A stretch of 64,000 nt of DNA, taken from positions 12,073,217 through 12,137,216 of the forward strand of contig OZ020246.1 in the NCBI GenBank assembly GCA_963971285.1, written 5' to 3'. Positions 8,426 to 17,939 of the stretch are shown here, in pieces. Every line of letters begins with the position of its first letter. Within the stretch, counting starts at the first letter, position 1. This stretch comes from Astropecten irregularis. Taxonomy: Eukaryota; Echinodermata; Asteroidea; Paxillosida; Astropectinidae. The notes under the pieces were generated by a model. The model was given only the letters and a program-made list of their open reading frames with translations. It was not told the DNA's origin and ran no database searches. The position numbers were made by a program, and so were the translations under genes.

Positions 8426-8552
8426 GAACAAAGAATAATTGACTGGAGCAGGATTCGAACCTGTGACCTCCTGAATACCGTACAGGCGCTCTACCAGCTG
8501 AGCTATCCAGCCCTACATTGGTGGTTTCCCTAAATGTCAATTATCTTTGTTC
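8426..8552. mobile_element. Inverted-repeat element enclosing a tRNA-like sequence
   Basis: The arm GAACAAAGAATAATTGAC (8426-8443) is complementary to GTCAATTATCTTTGTTC (8536-8552) with one gap, and the tRNA-like body lies between. Inverted ends around a tRNA-like core are unusual for a SINE. This may be a chance hairpin or a small composite element. No flanking target duplication was found. Confidence 0.5.
8440..8512 (-). tRNA. tRNA-like sequence, probably pseudo-tRNA or SINE head
   Basis: On the minus strand 73 bases fold as a tRNA: acceptor GGCTGGA with TCCAGTC (one G-U pair), D arm GCTC-GAGC with A box TAGCTCAGCTGG, T arm around GGTTCGAATCC (perfect B box) and A at position 73. The anticodon arm is poor: one T-T mismatch, and C where the universal T33 should be. 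The position-based anticodon would be GGT (Thr). T-arm pair 49-65 is A-C. These defects argue for a pseudogene or tRNA-derived element. A 3'-end fragment of a related sequence is at 10420-10442. Confidence 0.6.
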
Positions 8553-8559
8553 GTTTGGC

Positions 8560-8817
8560 AGTCAGAAGCCATGAAACCATGCACATAGGCCTACTGCTTC
8601 AGTCAGTTTCCCTTGTGGTTATTTGATGATTATATAATTATTTTTATATTATATTTGTACATCACTTGAGCTGAGCCTTGGTCTGAACTATGCAAACCTG
8701 TTTTATGGTTTTATTGTGTATAATTATTTCAATATTTATTGCAATCATGACCTGCAGTGAATATTGTCAAAGTGTTCAATCAAGATTGAAAATTGAGCAT
8801 TGAGTGAGTGAAATAAC
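8560..8817. other. Presumed intron of the SMPD2-like pseudogene
   Basis: No feature is seen apart from AT-rich sequence. It lies between the two sphingomyelinase-like exons. Confidence 0.4.
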
Positions 8818-9053
8818 CTGGAGCCAATTTCATTTAAATGCTAAGCACAAACATTTGCTTAGCACAACAATGTCTTGCCCAATACAAAAGCAAACAACCA
8901 GTAAAAGTTGCATTTGATATTCATGGTCAATGAACAATGTGCTAAAGAACAATCACAAGTGATACACAACACATTCAAATGTTTTTTTATTAAGACAGAA
9001 ATGTCATGCTTAGCAAATGTTTGTGCTAAGCAGCGCCGTAAAATTGGCCCCTG
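8818..9053. mobile_element. Short non-autonomous DNA element with ~45-bp terminal inverted repeats
   Basis: The left end CTGGAGCCAATTT followed by GCTAAGCACAAACATTTGCT mirrors the right end, which on the minus strand reads CAGGGGCCAATTTT followed by GCTTAGCACAAACATTTGCT. The CAGGGGC end is typical of hAT-type elements. The length is about 236 bases, too short to encode a transposase, so this is a MITE. No clear 8-bp target duplication was found (GAAATAAC against TTTATTGC), which suggests age or boundary error. Confidence 0.7.
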
Positions 9054-9176
9054 TTTATTGCTAATAGTGGCAAGGTTGAGAAGTATTGGTGTACAGCCAA
9101 TACACAGTGTTTTCAGAAACAATTTTGTTGGTTGTTCATATTTCTCTGTTATTATTTCTTTGACTGAATACTGTAG

Positions 9177-9395
9177 GTCTAGGATCCAACGTTTCAGGCA
9201 CCGAGGAGGAGCATCTCTCTGGCTACTGGAAATCCTTCTGTATATCAATAATTTCAACCTGGTCACTGAGGAACAGCATGTCTAGTACCTCATGTCCTCA
9301 TTCGTCATCTTTCTCCTACTGATGTGCTTGTGGCTGGGTTGAGTCTTCCACTGTTGCACCAGCCGGTCTGCTCCTGTTTTGTGCTCTAGAGCTCT
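9177..9395 (+). pseudogene. SMPD2: Possible next exon of the SMPD2-like gene, heavily decayed
   Basis: An acceptor (ACTGTAG) at 9176 opens a block whose first codon is completed by the single base left over from the previous exon, so the phase fits. It reads GSNVSGTEEEHLSGYW, then in a shifted frame LVTEEQHV, TAG (9283-9285), then the hydrophobic stretch YLMSSFVIFLLLMCLWLG, TGA (9340-9342), and in another frame VAPAGLLLFCAL. SMPD2 proteins end in two membrane helices after the catalytic domain, which fits the hydrophobic parts. Two frame changes and two stops mean it cannot work as written. The right boundary is uncertain. The link to SMPD2 is inference from position, phase and hydrophobicity. 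Confidence 0.45.
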
Positions 9396-9399
9396 AGAG

Positions 9400-9658
9400 G
9401 TGCAATCCAATAAATTATCAGATGATGACGACATCCTAAAATCAATATGACGACATCCTGAGATAATTTATCACGGGATGATGACATCCTAAAATCAAGA
9501 TGACGACATCCTGAGATAATTTATTACGGGACGTTGACATCCTAAAATCAAGATGACGACTTCTTGAGATAATTTATCACGGGATGACGACATCCTAAAA
9601 TCAAGATATCGTCATCCCAAGATGCTTAGTCTCAAGATCTCAACAAGTCGGATGGCAC
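9400..9658. mobile_element. MITE with 8-bp CTCTAGAG target duplication and internal 53-bp repeats
   Basis: CTCTAGAG at 9392-9399 and again at 9659-9666 flank inverted ends GTGCAATCC and GGATGGCAC. The 8-bp duplication fits nTCTAGAn, the preferred target of Buster-type hAT elements. Inside, CCTAAAATCAAGATGACGAC starts at 9435, 9488, 9541 and 9594, an exact 53-bp period, with AGATAATTTATCACGGG between. A further CTCTAGAG sits at 9384-9391, so the outer boundary is slightly ambiguous. There is no coding capacity. Confidence 0.65.
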
Positions 9659-9669
9659 CTCTAGAGTTC

Positions 9670-10419
9670 CATACATTTACATTTCTTAAACTGAATTTAT
9701 TACGATTGTCAAAGTGCCTGAACCAAAGAAATTAATTTGTACAAATGCACAATTTGAAGTGGATCAAGAATCTATAATCCTATTTATTATTTTCTTACTG
9801 GCTGTATAGAAATTGATATAAATCTATCACAACATTATTATAGCTGAAGAAAGTATCAAAATATGTAACAATGATGTGCGCCAATATGAATGATGACCAC
9901 AAATCTTGCAGAAATGGTTATACAATACAGTGGAATGTCACTACAACAAACACGGCAGGATTCACAGAAATTGTCCATTATAGTGGTCATTTGTACACAA
10001 AATTGGGAGCCAAGGATGATGTTCAGTATAGCCCAATGTTCATTGTAGCAGCGTTCCACTGTACTGTACTTTTTTTTTCTACATTGTATAAACTCAATAA
10101 GTTACATGTATAATGTTCATGTACAGCTTTAGACACATCAGTGTCTATTACTGAACATTGACATATTGTGTATGATTTAGAGTTTGGAATGCTTGTTGTT
10201 TCAATTCAGGGCTTTTAGGCTTTGAGAAAGATCATGGTTTGATGGAAATGTCAGTTGCCTTGATATATTTCAGGTCATTCTTGTGGCTGATGAGCAGTTT
10301 GCAGCATTTTATCACTCATATATTTTAATGTATATTTATTCAGATTGACTTCAATATACATCATTATCAGTGTGTATGTCAGGTTTTTCAACTGACTGAA
10401 TTGCAATGCAACATTTGAT
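9670..10419. other. No recognisable feature
   Basis: AT-rich sequence with short chance open frames on both strands (for example 9856-10113). No motif or repeat was recognised. Confidence 0.4.
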
Positions 10420-10442
10420 CAGGTTCGAATCCTGCTCTAGTC
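10420..10442 (+). repeat. 3' fragment of tRNA-derived element
   Basis: AGGTTCGAATCCTGCTCTAG then TCA matches the T arm and acceptor end of the tRNA-like sequence at 8440-8512 (opposite strand) with one difference. The A-box half is missing. Confidence 0.6.
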
Positions 10443-11690
10443 AATATAACTTCGTCCACCATTCTACAATATTTATAATGTCAGAGTCTACAGAATGGTT
10501 GTAGTATGTACAAACTGTAGTTTTGCAAATGGAAGTTTGTATCTATGTCAAGTTTAGCAAAGACACTACATTACAATAATGTGTGAAGAAAGTAACTTTC
10601 AAGCTGTATGTATTTTATCTTAAATTTCACATGTTTTCCTCTTTCAAAATTATGTCAGTTATCTGGGCCTAATTGCATCAAATGTTGGAATTAGGGGCGC
10701 AATTTTAGCAATGCCAAATTTAATTTTAATTTTAATTTTCTGCCCTTATGACATCTCAGTCGACTAAAGGAACTAGCACTGACAAGGGATGCAAAATAAT
10801 GCGTCCTTTTCCATGACTTAGTGAATAAATCTGGGCTAGAGAGAAGGAACGGGAGGGAGGGAGGGGTTTCAACACGCACGCTCTTAATGGACACATGGCC
10901 ATATTTGCATTCATTCATGCGAAAAATCAGTCAGGTGTGAAAAAATCCACATTTGAAGGCAGATATCTCTGTCATCCCTTGCTCATTTTCCCTGTAGTTT
11001 CTAGAAAATGTGATTGATTCTTTAAAATTAAATTATCGTTGTGCAAATTACTTTTTGATAGCCTTGAGTCATATTGTCTTTATTCATTCATGCATGAAGT
11101 ACTTATCATATGAATAATATCAAATGAAAGCTGAGGAACTAAGCTTTCCAGATATGTGTCATTTATTATTCAAAAGTGAAATTCAAATAGGATTAAACAT
11201 TGACAAATCTCGGTTTCGTTTTATCTGGGGCTGCCTGTAAATTTTCAGGCTCAAGTATTATTCTCAACGCTCTCTTTTGAATTCTTTCAAGCAAATAACT
11301 TTGACATTTAGAGAGCCATTCTATACAGGTGTAGCATATTCAGTTATGAAATTTGGTCATAATGCATGTTTTGACAGAATCCTTTATGCTTGGCAAAGTT
11401 AGCTCCCCATGGATTACACTGTTCTATGTTACAATCTATGCTGTATTTGGTAGCTCTCATTATGATATTCATAACTCAAATTCAATCAAACATTTTGAAT
11501 ATTGGGGTTGTTCACAAGTTGAAATTCTGAGAAGGATTCTCGTAATAATTTATTCATAGATTAGTCCAATCATAGATAAGGAGTTTAAACATACTTTTAA
11601 CCATATCAGGTGATATTCAAATAAATGATTTGAAACGATGGCAAGAAACACAAATATCATGTCTTGAGTTTCATTCATTACTGGGTCCGA
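10443..11690. other. No recognisable feature
   Basis: No gene or repeat was identified apart from a short (TTTTAA)n-like run near 10718-10740. Confidence 0.35.
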
Positions 11691-11694
11691 GTAT

Positions 11695-11900
11695 AATGAG
11701 CAAAAATAATTTTGATCTTTGGAAGATCGAAAATCCTGTGAAAGGATTTATAAAAACTGGGCAATTTTGATTGTTTCCTTTAAAAAGTGGGCACCATATG
11801 GGACTGGGAATTTCACGGAAGACTGCTTTTGTATCTTTCTTTACCATGAATCTGCATTTCTTTGACAAAACCAAAGTATGATATGACCTCTAGTACATTT
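11695..11900 (+). repeat. Diverged direct repeat, copy 1 (paired with 12520-12745)
   Basis: Shared landmarks with 12520-12745 are TTTTTGATCTTTTGAAGAT-like starts, AAAAGTGGGCACCATATG or its variant, TTTCACGGAAGACTG or TTTCACAGATGACTG, and AATCTGCATTTCTTTGACAA. Identity is roughly 75 percent. No coding potential was recognised. Confidence 0.6.
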
Positions 11901-12519
11901 AGGCTGATTTTAAGTCACAACCTAAACACCTTCCATTTAACATAAAACTGGGTTTAATGTCTGTTGGCCTCCAATACTAAGATAAATAATGGAATCGTGG
12001 GGCAATTTTTATTTAAAAACCTAAATCTCAGTGTCTGTTGCTCATGAAATGTGATGTCAATCCAAATCGAAGATGACATCATATGACTTCATCAATAATT
12101 GATCCAAGCGAGAGACCTTACGCCCCCACCCCCATGCACACACCCACACATTTCAATATAGTAGGAATCATTTTTTAGAATGAAAGTTTCATTCAACATC
12201 ACTGTTGACTCTATGAAAGTTTCCAAAGACAATTAATTTGATATGAAGACCCCAGCTTGTAATAGCTTGCATGGTTTCATTGGAGAGTTCATTTTAATTG
12301 TTAAGGCCAAATTTTATCAATTTTCTTCTTCCCCATCTAAGTATTTTTTTAATTATTGATGCAAAGGTAGTATCATACTTCGGTAGCATATACCGAAACA
12401 GAAATCTGCAAGGTTTACTTATAACTTGCAGGGTATAAAGATGGTGTTGGTAGAAACGTAGTGTTATAATTTTTCTGCCTGAACTTGTATTTATCCAGAA
12501 AAGAGTAAAATCAGTGACT

Positions 12520-12745
12520 AAAATTATTTTTGATCTTTTGAAGATTAAAAGTGGAAAAAATTAAAAGCGGAATAAAAATGATAAAAAAAATACTGTGGCC
12601 GGTTTTCATTGTTTTTTTTCAAAAGTGGGCACCGTATGTGACTGAAACTTTCACAGATGACTGTTTTTGCATCTTTTTTGATATTCTTGCCCATAAATCT
12701 GCATTTCTTTGACAAAAACCTAAGTCTGATATTACCTTTAAGTAT
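12520..12745 (+). repeat. Diverged direct repeat, copy 2 (paired with 11695-11900)
   Basis: See the paired copy. This copy carries an extra A-rich stretch near 12550-12590. Confidence 0.6.
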
Positions 12746-12898
12746 TCGTATAATTATTAATCCTATCGTTTGTTTATTTTTGTGTGATTTATTTGTTTTA
12801 TAAGTTGAATTTGCAGTATATTGGCACTGTTTATCCTATACTGCTATAATTATATTCTCAAGTAAAAACGACCTAAACTGATAGCGAACATTCGACGC

Positions 12899-13140
12899 AT
12901 GAGGGCGCTATTGTTGTAAACACACACGCATTCATGAGAGACCATACATGTGTACATCAGCCGGTTGCTGCATTGAACGATTTGAGGAGATTTTTGTCTG
13001 CTTTCCTGCCCGAGTCCTAAGCAGAAGAGGCATTTTCCAGGTGAGTCTTGGTCTGAGGTTTACTAGAGATTATCTTAAATACACTTTTAGCTCAAAACGA
13101 GGTCTTTTTGTGGCTTTTTTTTACAGCAAATTTTAAATGC
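12899..13140 (+). repeat. Diverged repeat, copy B-left (paired with 60-300)
   Basis: It starts ATGAGGGCGCTATTGTTG, has a donor-like TTTTCCAGGTGAGTC near 13035-13048 and keeps GATTATCTTAAATACACTTT. The order relative to the satellite is the same as at 60-300. Confidence 0.6.
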
Positions 13141-13802
13141 CACTTCAACTTGTACACGAATTGCACTGACGACCATCATTTGTGCACAACTCTATGGAAC
13201 CAGCAGAGGGCGTTTTGAGATAAATTGCTGCTGCTGCATTCAAAGTGTATCATTGCAGGTAAAAAAAAATGGCATTACCTCAGTTTAGTACACTCAGGTT
13301 AGCTGGTACCGAGACCCAGTTGTATTTAGGTAAGTTAGTTTAGGGAGCCTATTGTAGAAGTAGCTGCAGTAACTGTAGCCTAATATTACTCCTGACGTTG
13401 TTGATATATATGGAAATCATCTGTTGAGAATTCCCCACCCCTAAAATGACTGTTATTTAGCGATCTTTGGCATAATGACTCACCCTGGTGTTCCTGATGT
13501 CGTGAAGAAGCATTCAGAAGAAACAAAATTCAATTCCCATTTCGGATTTCAACAAAACGAGCAATTTTCGGCCCAAATCTCAGTACATACAAAAATGACT
13601 TGGATTCTGAGTCAAATCTCCCATAGTGCTTTGCGAAATAATATAGGGAAATACATAAGAATTTAACTCTACCCTAGTACCCTGTCCAGTCTACATTTCA
13701 TTTACGTGCAATGGAGCGAACGGCACCAGTCTACTCCCTGATCTACACGTGCAGAATTCTCCATCTCGAGAATACTGCAGCTACTGTAGAAGCTGGGTAC
13801 CA
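13141..13802. other. Low-copy DNA, decayed counterpart of 301-1062
   Basis: Only short matches to copy A remain, such as TTTAGGTAAGTTAG near 13325. An open frame at 13475-13666 has no recognisable motif and is not called. Confidence 0.35.
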
Positions 13803-13845
13803 GCTAGTTGCGATGATCGTAACCCTAGGTCTGACATGGGGACAG

Positions 13846-13915
13846 GGCCCGATGAACAGGGATAATAATAATGTACAGCGCTTTGATCTTCTTGGAAAGG
13901 CGCTTTATTATTACC
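13846..13915. other. ~68-bp insertion inside the left inverted arm
   Basis: The right arm joins GGGGACTGGGAC to CTTAGGGTTACG directly. The left arm has extra sequence with AATAATAATGTACAGCGCTT and AAAGGCGCTTTATTATTA. GCGCTTT-type tails of this form end several animal retroposon families, so this may be a short retroposed fragment. Confidence 0.5.
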
Positions 13916-14335
13916 TTAGGGTTACGACACTTTGTTGAAAAAAAACGATCGAAACACTTTTTGGCCAACTTGTGAAGTACAATTGTCCTTAATTTTCCAC
14001 TTTCCAAAATCCTAACACAAAATCTGACTACATGGATCTGATTGATACTTATCAATGAGTCATATAAAACCACTTTGAATATCGAAATCTGATCATTTTC
14101 TGCAGAAAAAATTACCCAAAACTTACCGAAGGTGTCCAGATTCCCTCCGTTCACCCTCGGTCGGCCATTTTGAATAGTGCGCAGTGCCATCTCGACCAAA
14201 ATACGTCACGCGAAATGTCGTTTTGGCTGTTCCACCTTTCAAACTCAAACTCATAGCCCTATGGAGGGTGTCCCCAGAATAACACGTGCGCTGTTTGTGA
14301 TATAGCGCGTACGCGCATATCGCATACAGTATGGA

Positions 14336-15384
14336 GGAGGTTTTTTTTTTAAGTCCGCATTGTTTGCCCATGTGAAGCTGCCGCTGACAATTCAAATCTT
14401 TCATCATGAACTGAAGGAAATTGCTAAGATTTTCAAACGATTTCCTTTACGAATGGTCCCACAAACAGACAAATCAAGTCACAAACTCGGCACCGACCCA
14501 ATCCATGATCAAACAGAAATAAAATGTCATCCACCTCATCGTCACAGATCGCGCAGTGGTCGGAATTAACGGGTGGACTGCAAAATATATCCGGTCATCA
14601 ATTACACCCAAAATGATCATACCCGGTAGGACAGTGAGAACATATTCCTAAAAATATCACCGGAATATTCCATCGGAAAAAACACCATTTCTTACTGCAA
14701 ATCTGTACCGAGCCGGCCGGCCGTGAGCCACCGTCCGTAACGGTGGAATGAACCCGGCCGCGATCCAAAAATGGTAGCCCTTCCGACCGAGCGCAACACT
14801 TCATTTCAAGCCCACGGCATGCGTAATGTACTGATTGAGACTTTCGCTGGTGCACGTACACAATGTACGTTTGCTTTGAAACTGTAGCTATTACGCACGC
14901 GGATACCAGGCTGTCTGTCTCTGCCGTGTGGGCAATGTTTTTACGTCTTAATTTAATGCGATCGTCGGTCGGTTTCGGAAGGATTTTACGATATATTTTT
15001 TTAGATTAAGTATAATTATGAAAAGAGTGTTTCTACTTGGCCAATTGAACAAAATAACTGAGTGAAATTCAAGTAAGATTTATAATCTGATCAGCCTGCG
15101 ATTTGCGGTACTTTGGAAGGACGGTCGATCAGAATATTTTTAATTAGATCTTGCAACGATATAACACATACATATCGTGTATATACTGTACACTTCATTT
15201 CTTCCTCCATGAAACGTATTTTCGCATGTGTTCGATGTCGCTGTTGGATGTCGGAAAAAAAATCATGCCGTATACGTTTTTCTTCACCTGTCATGAGCGG
15301 CGAAAAATAAATTTAATTCGGCAGTTTCGGCACACGTAAAGGTGTTTTTAGGGGGTCTGGTCAATTCTATAACCTGTAATTTTT
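14336..15384. other. Spacer of the inverted-arm element
   Basis: No gene was recognised. A local GC-rich hairpin, CCACCGT-CCGTA-ACGGTGG, lies near 14727-14745 beside CCGGCCGGCC. Short open frames on both strands overlap each other and lack motifs. Confidence 0.4.
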
Positions 15385-15890
15385 TTAACCCAATACACCG
15401 AGCATGCTGTGTGCGGCGCGGCGGCCGTTGCTATGGAGTACACACTGTATCATGCGATATGCCGTGTATAGCACTGTAAAGCGTACGTGATACGAGCCCT
15501 CCATAGGGCTGTGAGTTTGAGTTTGAAAGGTGGAACAGCCAAAACGACATTTCGTGTGACGTATTTTGGTCGAGATGGCACTGCGCACTATTCAAAATGG
15601 CCGACCAAGGGCGAACGGAGGGAATCTAGACACCTTCGGTAAGTTTTGGGTAATTTTTTCTGCAGAAAATGATCTTTCGATATTCAAAGTGGTTTTATAT
15701 GACTCATTGATAAGTACCAATCAGATCCATGTAGTCGGATTTTGTGTTGGGATTTTGGAAAGTGGGAAATTAAGGACAATTGTATTTCACAAGTTGGCCA
15801 AAAAGTGTTTCGATCGGTTTTTCTTAACAAAGTGTCGTAACCCTAAGGTCCCAGTCCCCATGTCAGACCTAGGGTTACAATCATCGCAAC

Positions 15891-17196
15891 TAGGAGTCGA
15901 CAGTGCATGTGTATACCCGTGTGAAGTGCAGTTTTTGACGTTGCATGCGTGTTGAGTGCCATTTGTTGTGTCTCTTTCCTTATCTAATCTTTGCCTCGGA
16001 ACTAAAAACACCTGGCAATATTAAGCTGCTCACATAAAACAAGGATGCGGCTATCAGCAGTTTGCATGAGGTTTGTTAATCATGGTAACTCTCTTCTTAC
16101 ACTTTCTCTTACTCTTGTAGAACATTTGGTGATAGTGTAGGTTAGGCCACCTAAGCAGATAATGGCTTTAATGGTAATAACATAAAGTGGTTTTATCAAA
16201 GAAATTACAAATTATGGGCAAAAACATCAAGACAGATACTTAACAGTCTTTTGTGAAAATTTCAGTCCCTTACGGCATGTACGGTGCCCACTTCCTGAGA
16301 AAAATACAGCCACTCAATCTGTGAACATTTCTGTTTTGGTTTCTTACCAAAGTACATGTATGATACTGCCTTTAAAAGCACTGCCAAATTTCCACAATTG
16401 TAACCTTAATATTCAAGAGGACTGTTGCCACCACCAAGGTATTTAGGTGACTAACTTTACAAAAGTGGTTTAAGCTACAATTAGTGACCTTAATTACACT
16501 ATTAGTTTACCATACATTTTCTCCATTGACCACCTTCAATTTGTTCTGTATTTCGTTATTCCAGATTGGTAGGCCTTGGGCCAAAAATCCACGAGCTCTT
16601 TTGAAGATGAAGACAGTGATAAAGTCCAGGAACTCACAAGAAAGATTTGATCGGTGAGTAGAACCCTTCATTACTCCATTTTCACAATGGGAGACTTTGG
16701 AGAATCGGTCTTGAGTCAACAGCGCACGCGCAAACCATGCTTGCGCAATTGTGAGCATGCGCGTGTAGTATTACATTCTCGTGCGTGCACGTGCGAGTTT
16801 GACTTGAAGACCGGTTCTCCAAAAGTCTCCCATTTTGACATAACCGGTCGTAGAGGCCTCCAAGGGCTCCAAAGTTGTTAACTGATATAACCACCAAGAC
16901 AATTTCCAGCCCCTCAAATGAAAGTAACTTGAAGATTTGTGAATTAATTACTCAGCATGGTGTTAAATGGTGTCATGTATACATGTAGGATAATCGAGAA
17001 AAACTACAAATTTTGAGTCAAACTTCCGTACGTATGTGTCCGACTATCTACATGTAGCGTGCTTTGTGAGATCCATATTATCACATGTCTTACATAATTC
17101 TGAAAGCCCTGTAGCAGTTTCCCTATATCCTCAAGACTCATTGAGCTAGAGCCTCACAACACACATCTTACAGAATAAGAAGACCTTAAGAGAAAT
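15891..17196 (+). repeat. Segmental duplication, copy B (paired with 1063-2500)
   Basis: It begins GAGTCGACAGTGCATGTGTA, directly after the inverted-arm element, and follows copy A to the satellite border, where copy A has ACAGAATAAGAAGACATTAA and this copy ACAGAATAAGAAGACCTTAA. Differences are mostly single bases plus loss or absence of the 158-base block of copy A. Confidence 0.85.
16676..16839. repeat. Long hairpin (inverted repeat), copy B
   Basis: Arms at about 16676-16725 and 16796-16839 again pair GGGAGACTTTGGAGAATCGG with AAGACCGGTTCTCCAAAAGT. Some bases differ from copy A, including the G/C change that pairs with ACCGG on the other arm (position about 16706 with 16812), so pairing is kept. 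Confidence 0.7.
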
Positions 17197-17939
17197 CATG
17201 TGGTTCCCCACAGCAGTTTTTTTCAATTTTTGCCCAAAAGTTACTTTTTTCAGAAATGCGCGCTATCTTTCTCATAGGTAACTATGACTACCAGGAACCA
17301 TTTCGAAAAAAAAAAAATGCCTATCAACTTGTCATGCAAGGATTTTTGTGTAATTTGAGGCCATTTTGTTTGTGACTGAAACTTCAAAAATTGTATGTGG
17401 TCCCCCACATGAGTTTTTTCGATTTTTGCCCCAAAACTAACTTTTTTCAGAAATGCGCGCTATCTTCCTAATAGGTCGCTTTGACTTCCAGGAACCATTT
17501 CGAACAAGAAAAATGCCAATCAACTTGTCCTGCAAGGATTTTTGTGTAATTTGAGGCCATTTTGTTCGTGAATGAAACTTCAAAAACCGATGTGGTCCCC
17601 CACAGCAGTTTTTTTCAATTTTGGCCCCAAAACTGACTTTTTTCAGAAATGCGCTCTATCTTCCTCATAGGTCGCTTTGACTACCAGGAACCATTTCGAA
17701 CAAAAAAATGCCAATCAACTTGTCATGCAAGGATTTTTGTTAATTTGAGGCCACTTTGTTCGTGACTGAAACTTCAAAAATTTTATGTGGTCCCCCACAT
17801 GAGTTTTTTCGATTTTTGCCCAAAAACTGACTTTTTTCAGAAATGCGCGCTATCTTCCTCATAGGTCGCTATGACTACCAGGAGCCATTTCGAACAAAAA
17901 AATGCCAATCAACTTGTCATGGAAGGATTTTTGTGTAAT

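Larger units (their letters stand above)
13803..15891. mobile_element. Element with long inverted arms (foldback type), inserted in copy B
   Basis: The left arm (13803 to about 14335) and right arm (about 15385 to 15891) are inverted copies. The outer ends read CTAGTTGCGATGATCGTAAC, then CCTAGGTCTGACATGGGGAC. The outer ~450 bases of each arm are about 95 percent alike by eye; inner parts past ATAGCCCTATGGAGG decay to weak similarity. About 1.05 kb of unrelated, locally GC-rich DNA lies between. Copy A of the duplication lacks this block, so it probably inserted after or during duplication. Each arm contains a ~100-codon open frame that is the same sequence twice (14199-13825 minus, 15566-15955 plus) with no recognised domain. 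No transposase is seen. No convincing target duplication was found. Confidence 0.7.

Noticed and set aside
8440-8512. Functional tRNA-Thr gene
   Set aside because: C at position 33, a mismatched anticodon stem and a mismatched T-stem pair make a working tRNA unlikely. Listed as tRNA-like.
13750-13802. Cluster of restriction-site-like hexamers (GAATTC, CTCGAG, CTGCAG, GGTACC) suggesting vector polylinker
   Set aside because: Spacing and intervening bases do not match a known polylinker, and the surrounding DNA is continuous with the locus. Treated as chance.
13825-15955. Two related ~125-codon frames as a possible gene family
   Set aside because: They are the same inverted-arm sequence read outward-in on both sides, with no recognised domain and no codon pattern that I can judge. 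Kept as part of the inverted-arm element only.
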